Of a stretch of 50,704 nucleotides of DNA, positions 15,092-22,184 are shown piece after piece. Each line of letters opens with the position of its first letter. The stretch's first letter is position 1. The notes under the pieces are model-generated. The model made no database searches. It saw only the letters and a list, made by a program, of their open reading frames with translations, and was not told the DNA's origin. The stretch is from a virus. The stretch is from IMG/VR virus record IMGVR_UViG_3300045417_000364, positions 1 through 50,704 of that record; one strand, written 5' to 3'. A program made the position numbers and the translations under genes.

Positions 15092-15565
15092 ATGCCAATG
15101 ATGACAATGGACGTAGGCGGCACGTTAGTATCAGGCCGTCAGACAGGTATAGGTCATGTAGATAACAAATTATATGATCACTTACAAATTCGTGCTTGGA
15201 GAATAGAAGTTACAGACGTAGACTTAGATGACCCAGCTTCAGACACACCAGTGAACGGTACTCCAGCAGCATACCGCCACAGCAAACGTGAATTATTAGC
15301 ACAAGAGTTTGGTACAACAGGAGCTATTATTCAATTCAGTGCTGACACAATGATCTTAATTGGTGACAGCCACGCAATAGATAGTAATGTAATTGCACGT
15401 CGTGCAGATCGTTGTATGGGTGGCACAGGTGCGCTAGTTAACTTTGTTGAAGATGGTTACAGCAGTGGTAGCGGAGATGGTGTAGCAGGTACAGTCGCAG
15501 CTCCAGTAACCACAGCACTTGTAAAAGTTGGTAGTGTTACAAGTTTATTTGGTTTAGTTAACTGA
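15092..15565 (+). CDS. Probable abundant virion protein
   Basis: A 157-aa protein, MPMMTMDVGGTLVSGRQTG, rich in Gly, Ala, Val and Thr and with beta-strand-like alternation; no signal peptide, membrane segment or catalytic motif. Signs of high expression are a late-promoter motif, a leader hairpin, a strong GAGGAG ribosome site and its own terminator 32 bases after the stop. A head decoration, tail-tube or similar structural role is the best guess, but no family is recognised. Confidence 0.65.
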   Translation: MPMMTMDVGGTLVSGRQTGIGHVDNKLYDHLQIRAWRIEVTDVDLDDPASDTPVNGTPAAYRHSKRELLAQEFGTTGAIIQFSADTMILIGDSHAIDSNVIARRADRCMGGTGALVNFVEDGYSSGSGDGVAGTVAAPVTTALVKVGSVTSLFGLVN

Positions 15566-15597
15566 TCTATAAAATTCTCAATCGGGATGGGAAACTA

Positions 15598-15620
15598 GGG
15601 CTCTTAGGAGCCCTTTTTTT
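15598..15620 (+). terminator. Rho-independent terminator
   Basis: GGGCTC (15598-15603), TTAG loop, GAGCCC (15608-15613) and seven T. It isolates the 15092 gene as a single transcription unit. Confidence 0.88.
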
Positions 15621-15663
15621 GTTTACAAAACTTTTATACGTATAGAACTTTTAATGATTATAC

Positions 15664-15671
15664 TATAAATA
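15664..15671 (+). promoter_or_regulatory. T4-late-type promoter motif (exact consensus)
   Basis: TATAAATA, 35 bases before ATG 15699, followed by an AGGAGGA ribosome site (15684-15690). Opens a plus-strand run continuing to 18384. Confidence 0.6.
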
Positions 15672-15698
15672 ATTTGAGTTAATAGGAGGACCGAACAT

Positions 15699-16064
15699 AT
15701 GCCTACTACAGAAGAACGATTAGGTGTTGTGGAGACTAAAGTTGAACACCTAAATGAAAAAGTAGATGATATAAAGCAAAACATAAAGGATGCTAATACC
15801 AATATCAAGGAAAATCACGTTATTCTGATGAAGAAACTTGAAGATATGGATAGAAAATATGAGATAAATCGTGACGCCTATTATGAAAAATTGGAAGAGA
15901 ATAAACAGGATGAGGAAAAGGCACATAAGGCCATGAATCAAAAAATAGATAATCTTGAACAATTTAAAATGAAATGGATTTATATTGTTACAGGAGCAGC
16001 TATTATAATAGGATGGGTCAGTGCGCATGGTGATTCCATTTTTAAACTTTTAAAAACATTTTAA
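15699..16064 (+). CDS. Coiled-coil protein with C-terminal membrane anchor
   Basis: A 121-aa protein. Residues 1-95 are a charged coiled coil (RLGVVETKVEHLNEKVDDI onward), and residues about 98-113 (IYIVTGAAIIIGWVSA) form one membrane segment. The layout resembles XhlA-like haemolysin and similar phage proteins that work with holins, and hypotheticals in T4-like marine phages. Could be a lysis or membrane-contact protein of the particle. Confidence 0.65.
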   Translation: MPTTEERLGVVETKVEHLNEKVDDIKQNIKDANTNIKENHVILMKKLEDMDRKYEINRDAYYEKLEENKQDEEKAHKAMNQKIDNLEQFKMKWIYIVTGAAIIIGWVSAHGDSIFKLLKTF

Positions 16065-16078
16065 TCATTAAATAGTGT

Positions 16079-16474
16079 ATGCGATATAGATTGTATACAC
16101 TTGCAGATATAACAGCCACCGGACAATATCGTCTTGAAGAAGGTAGAGATCGAGCACGTAGTCAACAACAAAACTTTGACACCATATTAAATACAATTGG
16201 TTTACGAGCAAACGTATTTTATGAAGATTTACCCTCTGCCCTAATTGGTATACCAACAAGATATGGAATGAAGGGCAATGAATTAAATAACATTTGGAAA
16301 TTTGATTGGAGTGTGGAGAGTAAGTACAGATTTTTGTATGAAGAAGATGAGGTTGGTCTCCTAAACAAAGATTTTAGTTTAGTGCCATATATAGCAGATC
16401 TAACCGAAACCAGTAAATTTAAAACCAATTTATTCATGCCATCCATCAATATCTATTTTGAAATGCTAAGATAA
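16079..16474 (+). CDS. Conserved T4-like phage protein of unknown function
   Basis: A 131-aa protein starting MRYRLYTLADITATGQYR. The N-terminal strand, QQQNFDTILNTIGLRAN and WKFDWSVESKYRF are reminiscent of a conserved marine T4-like phage hypothetical family. No catalytic motif or membrane segment. Close spacing (14 bases upstream, 7 downstream) places it in the virion operon. Confidence 0.6.
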   Translation: MRYRLYTLADITATGQYRLEEGRDRARSQQQNFDTILNTIGLRANVFYEDLPSALIGIPTRYGMKGNELNNIWKFDWSVESKYRFLYEEDEVGLLNKDFSLVPYIADLTETSKFKTNLFMPSINIYFEMLR

Positions 16475-16481
16475 ATATGGA

Positions 16482-17192
16482 ATGCAAGAAGATCTTGTTA
16501 GCACCGCAATTATCTTTCATAAAAGACTAAATCCTAAAATATGGCGTAAAGGTAAATTAGACCCTATGGTCAGATATAAATTATTAAAAATAGCAAAAAA
16601 TTTTATTAATTATATCTCCATTAATAATTTAGGATTAAAAGATATAACTTTGAGTGGTAGTAATGCAGGCTATACTTTTAGTAAGGCAAGTGACTTAGAT
16701 TTACATTTATTGGTGTCTTTTGATCCTAAACGTAAAAATCTTATGCGTCAATTCTTTGATGCCAAAAAGAATCAATTTAACTTTAATTACAACATAACCA
16801 TTAAAGGCATTAGTGTAGAACTATATGTACAAGATATAGAACAACCCCATACAAGTGCAGGTATCTATAGTGTCCTAGATAATAAATGGTTACAAATTCC
16901 AAATAGTCAAAAAGATACTATTAATAGATTAGAAGTAAAAGACAAGTATAAACATTACGTAGGTAAAATCCGTCTATCTTTGCGGAGTGATAATATTGCA
17001 AGTATAAAAAAAGTTTTTGATGACATAAAGAATATGCGAAAACACGGCTTAGAAACTGGAGGGGAACTCAGCGTTGAAAATATAACATTTAAAGTGTTAC
17101 GTGCAAAAGGTCTTATAGAAAAACTTAGGAATCATATAAGTAAATTAGAGGCTGATAGTATGAGCCTGGAGACGCAAGATGAAAATTTATGA
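16482..17192 (+). CDS. Nucleotidyltransferase-fold protein
   Basis: A 236-aa protein. LSGSNAGYTFSKASDLDLHLLV has the polymerase-beta-type signature: G59-S60, then D71-x-D73; the strand GISVELYVQD supplies a third acidic residue. This is the minimal nucleotidyltransferase core, as in MNT, Cca-like and antitoxin proteins. The substrate is unknown; transfer of a nucleotide to a host protein or RNA is possible. A GATAAATA motif precedes the start at 16470-16477. It overlaps the next gene by 14 bases. Confidence 0.7.
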   Translation: MQEDLVSTAIIFHKRLNPKIWRKGKLDPMVRYKLLKIAKNFINYISINNLGLKDITLSGSNAGYTFSKASDLDLHLLVSFDPKRKNLMRQFFDAKKNQFNFNYNITIKGISVELYVQDIEQPHTSAGIYSVLDNKWLQIPNSQKDTINRLEVKDKYKHYVGKIRLSLRSDNIASIKKVFDDIKNMRKHGLETGGELSVENITFKVLRAKGLIEKLRNHISKLEADSMSLETQDENL

Positions 17193-17760
17193 AGTAACTG
17201 GCAAGATTAGAGAAAATCCTCAACAATCTAGTATGCAACCAGCCAAAGTTGTTAAACAGACTGGTAATGAGTTAATAGTTGCACCACAGTCAAAAGGACA
17301 GCCTACAGGCACAGAGATCACAGTGGATCTAAGTAAAAATCCACAGGCTATACAAAAAGACCCACAAGGTAATATTACAGTTAATCCTAATGCACAACCA
17401 GGTCCTACAGGACAACTTAGTCTTAAACCTGGACAGGATATTAATCTAGCAGGTGCTCCAGGTGAAATGTTACCTAACCAAAATCAAGATCAAGTTACTC
17501 CAGAAAATATGGATGAAATAGATCATTTAGAACAAGAAATGATGTCTGTACAGGACAGTTATTATCCTACAGGCTACAATGACAAATACAGAGAAAAGGC
17601 TATGATGCGTAAAGCTTATAAAAATATTACACAAAGTAAAAGTTATATGGAATCAAATGATATTGTAGCCCTAGCCAAGCGAGTAGCTTTTGTTGAACCT
17701 CAAGGTAAAACAAACAATTTTAAAGACTTAAATGATCTTAAGAAATTAGCAGGACTATGA
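17179..17760 (+). CDS. Low-complexity virion-type protein with MKIYE leader
   Basis: A 193-aa protein beginning MKIYEVTGKI. The middle (residues about 15-110) is Gln, Pro, Gly and Asn-rich and likely disordered; the C-terminal third is helical (LEQEMMSVQDSYYPTGY; DLNDLKKLAGL). I-Y-E at residues 3-5 matches the prohead-protease consensus, as at 5266. It may be an internal head or scaffold-like protein. Overlaps its neighbours by 14 and 4 bases. Confidence 0.55.
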   Translation: MKIYEVTGKIRENPQQSSMQPAKVVKQTGNELIVAPQSKGQPTGTEITVDLSKNPQAIQKDPQGNITVNPNAQPGPTGQLSLKPGQDINLAGAPGEMLPNQNQDQVTPENMDEIDHLEQEMMSVQDSYYPTGYNDKYREKAMMRKAYKNITQSKSYMESNDIVALAKRVAFVEPQGKTNNFKDLNDLKKLAGL

Positions 17761-17957
17761 AAGTTAGTGAACTTGTGCGGAGTTTTTCAATATGGACTTC
17801 AATTGAAGAGCGTACCTTATTGAAGAAACTTACTCGTCCTACAAGGCTAAGCACACTTCCTGAAAGAGAACAACAAGTCGCAGAAAGTTTAATACGTAAA
17901 AGTTTATTAATTAAGATAGGCCATTTAGACCCAAAGGTGGTAGCCAATGAGTATTGA
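17757..17957 (+). CDS. Small helical hypothetical protein with MKVSE leader
   Basis: A 66-aa protein starting MKVSELVRSFSIWTS and continuing with charged helices. It overlaps the preceding stop (ATGA) and the next start, so it is coupled in the operon. Leader type as for 17179. No family recognised. Confidence 0.5.
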   Translation: MKVSELVRSFSIWTSIEERTLLKKLTRPTRLSTLPEREQQVAESLIRKSLLIKIGHLDPKVVANEY

Positions 17958-18384
17958 TCAAGCAGTAATTAAATTTGAAACTTTGTTACGTGATGTTGAT
18001 AAAATAATACCTGCTGTCTTAAAAGATGGCAGTATAGGATACCACAATTATATTGTAAGGAAAAATGAATCAGGCTTATGGGATCTTATACAAATAGGTA
18101 AAAAAATTAAAAATAATATTGCAAGTTTTTACTTAAAATCTAGTGCTTTAATGGCGGCTCAACAACATAGATGCAATAGAATAATGGAATTAAGTAGGAC
18201 GAAAGATCTAGATCAAAGATATTGGTATAGTTATACGGATAGTATTAATTTTAAAGAAAGGTATAAAAGAGCCAAAGATGAATTCAAGCGTGATGTTTTT
18301 TTATGGCGTTATGAACAAGCTAAAGTTAGATCAGAATATTATAAAGAAGAAATAACTGGAGCATTTACTTACCTATTTAGATAA
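17947..18384 (+). CDS. Hypothetical helical protein
   Basis: A 145-aa protein, strongly helical and basic, with YWYSYTDSINFKERYKRAK and an aromatic C-terminus. ATG 17947 overlaps the previous gene by 11 bases. It closes the 15699-18384 run. The stop codon overlaps the GATAAATA motif of the next unit. No family recognised. Confidence 0.55.
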   Translation: MSIDQAVIKFETLLRDVDKIIPAVLKDGSIGYHNYIVRKNESGLWDLIQIGKKIKNNIASFYLKSSALMAAQQHRCNRIMELSRTKDLDQRYWYSYTDSINFKERYKRAKDEFKRDVFLWRYEQAKVRSEYYKEEITGAFTYLFR

Positions 18385-18387
18385 ATA
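18380..18387 (+). promoter_or_regulatory. T4-late-type promoter motif
   Basis: GATAAATA overlapping the preceding stop codon, 29 bases before ATG 18409. Confidence 0.5.
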
Positions 18388-18408
18388 TTTGATATTTAGG
18401 AACTCTGC

Positions 18409-19323
18409 ATGAACATCAAGGACCTTAAAAAACCAATTACGACAAAAACATTAAATGAAAGCCTAGCGAAACATTTTGGCTATAAATTAAATCTTGAAAA
18501 ATTTACGACTGAGCAATTGATGGACGCACGTAATAAACTCCGTACGGAACAAAGCCAATTTGAATCTACTAATAGTTATGATAGTGTACTAGAAGATCAT
18601 AAGTATCAAAAGAACAAAATGTTCCTTGATGTTATCAATCAAGAAATTGCAGAGCGTGAAATGGAGAATGAAGAAGAGCCTAAGGCAGATCATAAGAAAA
18701 AGAAAAGGAACATTAGAGAATTTTTTAGTGCTTTACGCAGACTACGTAGTTATAAGTTTCCAAAACAATGGGCAGATAATGCACGTCAACGTTTGATATT
18801 AGAACGTGATGCAAGTGAAGAAATTATTAATGAACTTATCATTCGTTATGATTTAGATGAAGATAGAGCCAAAAGCGTAATACGAGACTTAAGACTAACA
18901 GAAGGCGAAGAAGAAAAGGCAGAGTTGATCATGGCCGCCAAGGATATGACTGACCGTATTACAGGCTGGCTTGAAGACGTAGCTTCAATGAAATCAGAAG
19001 CTATGTTAGATTTATTAGACTCTATAAGAGATGAAATGGGTAGTGATATAAGCACGAGTTTTGAACAAACTGTACGTCCTGCTTTGGACGAAATTTATCT
19101 TGCATTGGAAAAAAATAGGCAGGCATTATCACAAGCAGTAGGTATATTAACAGGAGTAGTAGCTCCAGGTGGTGCAGATGTTGGGCCACCAGATATGGAA
19201 GGGGCCGCTGCTGCTGGCATGGGAGCAGAACTTGGTGGTGAGGAAGGTGCCGCTGGTCGGGCCATGCGGGAGGCTGCTTATAGTCGTAGACTAGCTACTT
19301 TACTTGCGTCAAAAAAAAAGTAA
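18409..19323 (+). CDS. Helical virion-type protein, zero-frame product of frameshift pair
   Basis: A 304-aa helical, charged protein (MNIKDLKKPITTKTLNES; FGYKLNLEKFTTEQLMDARN) with a Gly/Ala-rich C-terminal section and the end YSRRLATLLASKKK. The N-terminal part resembles a conserved T4-like marine phage protein of the head/neck region. The last codons are TCA AAA AAA AAG TAA: an A_AAA_AAG slippery heptamer directly before the stop. A -1 slip would continue into the open frame ending at 19643, giving about 411 aa. Confidence 0.65.
   Translation: MNIKDLKKPITTKTLNESLAKHFGYKLNLEKFTTEQLMDARNKLRTEQSQFESTNSYDSVLEDHKYQKNKMFLDVINQEIAEREMENEEEPKADHKKKKRNIREFFSALRRLRSYKFPKQWADNARQRLILERDASEEIINELIIRYDLDEDRAKSVIRDLRLTEGEEEKAELIMAAKDMTDRITGWLEDVASMKSEAMLDLLDSIRDEMGSDISTSFEQTVRPALDEIYLALEKNRQALSQAVGILTGVVAPGGADVGPPDMEGAAAAGMGAELGGEEGAAGRAMREAAYSRRLATLLASKKK
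19314..19320 (+). other. Slippery heptamer A_AAA_AAG, candidate -1 frameshift site
   Basis: In the frame of the 304-aa protein the codons AAA and AAG can both re-pair one base back, and the next zero-frame codon is TAA. The -1 frame is open for 107 more codons and carries no good start of its own. The run of nine A could also allow polymerase slippage. No downstream stem-loop is obvious. Confidence 0.6.
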
Positions 19324-19340
19324 CTGAAAATCAAGATAAA

Positions 19341-19643
19341 TTGTTTGATCTATTGGTGGCAAAACGTAATGCAGCAGATAGTGCTGACAATCCAGAAGTT
19401 ATTAATTGGCAGGCGCTGGGAAAACTCACACAAAACGTTCTAGGACAACGCATTGATAGTGCAGACAAATTTGGGCCAAGATTCAACGCCAATCCTGCAT
19501 TTGATCAAATATGTAGTTATGATCCTAGAGGTGTAAAACTTAAAACACGAGCTAGTGAACAACCTCAACAATCAGGGGGAGATCCCACAAAAGGCAATCT
19601 TACAAAAAGTATGGCTAAGAGCGCACTTAACCGAAGACGTTGA
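19341..19643 (+). CDS. Minus-one-frame extension of the 18409 protein (TTG start if separate)
   Basis: The open frame actually begins before 19320 and reads VTENQDKLFDLLVAKRNAA directly after the slippery site. If translated on its own, the only usable start is TTG 19341 with no ribosome site (100 aa). It ends in Gln/Gly/Lys-rich, probably flexible sequence (SMAKSALNRRR). A fused product through -1 frameshifting is the simpler reading; a homopolymer sequencing error in the run of A is the main alternative. Confidence 0.55.
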   Translation: MFDLLVAKRNAADSADNPEVINWQALGKLTQNVLGQRIDSADKFGPRFNANPAFDQICSYDPRGVKLKTRASEQPQQSGGDPTKGNLTKSMAKSALNRRR

Positions 19644-19676
19644 CTAAATTAATAATAATGTTACAATAAGGTTATT

Positions 19677-20393
19677 ATGTCATTAATCAATCCTAAATAT
19701 CTTTATAAAAGTTTAAAGCGGGATGAATCAAACGGTAAAAGATTATATGCTTGCCCTGATGGTCACAATGTTCCCAGCGTAACTACCATATTAGATCGTA
19801 CCAAACCTGAAGAAGCAAAACAAGCACTTAAAGAATGGCGTGATCGTATAGGATATGTACAGGCACAGGCTATTACTACTGAAGCTGCTGCACGTGGTAC
19901 GAGGATGCATACATACATTGAACGCTATATAAAAGGTGAAGGCCTTAAAGATTCAGTGAGCAATCCATATGCGCAGCAAAGCCTTTTAATGGCTCAAAAA
20001 GTAATTAATGAAGGATTTAATAATATAGATGAAATTTGGGGTAACGAAGTGCCAGTATATTATCCTGAACTCTATGCGGGCACCACTGATTGTGTAGGTT
20101 TGCATATGGGTGAACAAAGTATATTAGACTTTAAACAGACCAATAAACCAAAAAAAATAGAGTGGATTGATGATTATTATCTGCAGGTTACTGCTTATGC
20201 CTTGGCTCATAATGCTGTTTATGGTACAGACATACGTAAAGGTGTCATTATGATGTGCGTTAGACCCCCAGAAATAGCTCCTGGACAGTGGGGCGAACCT
20301 GAATATCAAGAGTTTATCTTAGAAAGTAATGATTTTGACCATTGGAGTCATCGTTGGTTTGATAGGCTAGAACAATACTACACCAGCCTATGA
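19677..20393 (+). CDS. PD-(D/E)XK nuclease (RecB/MGME1-like exonuclease)
   Basis: A 238-aa protein. VPSVTTILDRT and RGTRMHTYIERYI resemble the N-terminal motifs of phage RecB-like or MGME1-like exonucleases. The active site is AGTTDCVG (Asp) followed by ILDFKQTNK (D-F-K). QVTAYALAHNAVY is the usual following helix. It probably degrades or processes DNA ends during replication or recombination. All catalytic residues look present. Confidence 0.75.
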   Translation: MSLINPKYLYKSLKRDESNGKRLYACPDGHNVPSVTTILDRTKPEEAKQALKEWRDRIGYVQAQAITTEAAARGTRMHTYIERYIKGEGLKDSVSNPYAQQSLLMAQKVINEGFNNIDEIWGNEVPVYYPELYAGTTDCVGLHMGEQSILDFKQTNKPKKIEWIDDYYLQVTAYALAHNAVYGTDIRKGVIMMCVRPPEIAPGQWGEPEYQEFILESNDFDHWSHRWFDRLEQYYTSL

Positions 20394-20399
20394 TAAATA
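20392..20399 (+). promoter_or_regulatory. T4-late-type promoter motif
   Basis: GATAAATA overlapping the end of the nuclease gene, 27 bases before ATG 20419 with an AAGGGGAAA ribosome site. Confidence 0.5.
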
Positions 20400-20418
20400 C
20401 CCTATAAGGGGAAAGTAC

Positions 20419-22146
20419 ATGGCCGTAGTGCAAATATCTAAAATTCAAATACGTCGTGATATCAAGGATGCTGAACCAGAAGAAAATCTTCCTATAATAC
20501 TTTCAGCAGGTGAATTAGCTTGGTGTATTGATACCAATCAATTATACATTGGAACCTATGCTGTCAGTGATCCAGAAAATAGGAGTAACGTGGAAATTCT
20601 AACGAAAGAAAGTAATATTTTTAGTATAAGTAGCTATAAATATGGGCCAGTTAATACATTAGATAATAGTAATTACACTAGAACTATTCAACAGCGTTTA
20701 GATGATAGAGTAAATGCTAAATCCTTTAATGTTAGAGGAGATGTAATATATAACGACTCTGACGATATTAATAGAGCTATTAGACGTTTATATAAAGAAA
20801 CGTTACAGGATGGTGGATTTGTAGATAGACGAGCAGTATTAGAATTCAGTCCTGGAGTTTATAAACTTGAAGATCCAATTTACATTTATAGTTATACAAA
20901 AATAGTTGGTGCGGGTCCAGGTAGAACTATATTCAAATATTTAGGATCTGGTAGTGCGTTTATTTTTGTTGATGATAATAATAATATTAGTCAAGTTGAT
21001 TTTTTAAATCAATGTAAAAATGTAAGTTTAAATGATTTTACATTACAAATTGAGAATAGCAATACTACAGGTTTTGACATGTATTGCGTTAGACACAGTG
21101 AATTTGTTAATATAGATATAAAGAGCACATGGGATAGGGATATAAATCCTATCATGCGGAATGACAGTGTAGGCATTTTAATGAAAGTCAAAACAGAATT
21201 AATTACATGTAAAAATAATAGTTTTAATAATGTTAATATAGAAAAATTCAAATATGGTATAAGCAGCAGAGGAGATATAGTCAATAACATTATTAGAAAT
21301 AGTAGATTTAAAGGAAATGAAATTGCTGTAAACTTAGGTTATTATAATGTAAACCCAAACGTTATTGCTATTGAAGGTGAAAAGTACGGTCCAAGAAATA
21401 ATATTATATCAACCTGTACCTTTAATGATATACAAAAACATGCTATTAAAGTATGGCAAGGAACAGGTAATGTTAGCAGTAAAAACAGTTTTAGATCTGT
21501 AGGTAATAATTTTGGTGGCAATATTGAAGCAGCATTTGGACAAATAGAATTTGATGAATCAAATAATTTGAGTGTAGATGATCACAGTGATAGGCATGAG
21601 GATTTAGGCTTTTTAGGAGTTGATGCGTTAAACATAATACCATATGTTAGTGAAGTTACAGGTTATGGCAGTTACGAAAATAACTTTACTTATAAATTAA
21701 ATATGGTATATTCTATAAATGATCAGGAACTTTTTAGATTTCCAGTTCCTAAAAGTAGTACACCGCTTGTAGGGCCCACAGTTTGCAATATTGAAATTGA
21801 ATATCTTTATCGGAGTCTAGCTAATGATATTGAATATAAAAGATTAAGAAAAGGCAAGCTAACTTTATTAGTTGATACTAGGAATTATGCTAGTTCGTTA
21901 GCCCCGCTAGAATTTATAGATGAATACGACTATTTAGGACATCCCTTGACCTCAAATGTTCCTGCTCCTCTAGGTGATATAACTGATGAAGACCTATTCT
22001 TTGAATTCAAAGCAGTGCTGCATCAACAAAATAATCAATGGCAAGTGAAAGTATCATATAAGTACAATATCTCAGAATCAAGACTTAATTTTCTTCCAAA
22101 TCTAGAGTTAGGATCGATAACATATACCTATAGAATATTAAGTTAA
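20419..22146 (+). CDS. Tail fibre/spike with beta-helix domain
   Basis: A 575-aa protein. Residues 1-60 (IQIRRDIKDAEPEEN; ILSAGELAWCIDTNQLYIG) match the Mtd_N-like N-terminal module found on phage fibres. Residues about 125-380 look like a pectate-lyase-type parallel beta helix (AVLEFSPGVYKLEDPIYIYS; IVGAGPGRTIFKY). The C-terminal 170 residues form a separate beta domain, perhaps receptor-binding. The same N-terminal module starts the giant fibre at 26235, so both may dock to the same baseplate site. Confidence 0.75.
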   Translation: MAVVQISKIQIRRDIKDAEPEENLPIILSAGELAWCIDTNQLYIGTYAVSDPENRSNVEILTKESNIFSISSYKYGPVNTLDNSNYTRTIQQRLDDRVNAKSFNVRGDVIYNDSDDINRAIRRLYKETLQDGGFVDRRAVLEFSPGVYKLEDPIYIYSYTKIVGAGPGRTIFKYLGSGSAFIFVDDNNNISQVDFLNQCKNVSLNDFTLQIENSNTTGFDMYCVRHSEFVNIDIKSTWDRDINPIMRNDSVGILMKVKTELITCKNNSFNNVNIEKFKYGISSRGDIVNNIIRNSRFKGNEIAVNLGYYNVNPNVIAIEGEKYGPRNNIISTCTFNDIQKHAIKVWQGTGNVSSKNSFRSVGNNFGGNIEAAFGQIEFDESNNLSVDDHSDRHEDLGFLGVDALNIIPYVSEVTGYGSYENNFTYKLNMVYSINDQELFRFPVPKSSTPLVGPTVCNIEIEYLYRSLANDIEYKRLRKGKLTLLVDTRNYASSLAPLEFIDEYDYLGHPLTSNVPAPLGDITDEDLFFEFKAVLHQQNNQWQVKVSYKYNISESRLNFLPNLELGSITYTYRILS

Positions 22147-22184
22147 GGTATTGTTTTCACCACAAAAAAACAGCATAATATAAT

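Noticed and set aside
22147-22184. Possible sigma70 promoter before nrdA (TATAAT near 22175).
   Set aside because: A -10-like element is present but no reasonable -35 element occurs at the right distance, and AT-rich sequence gives such matches by chance.
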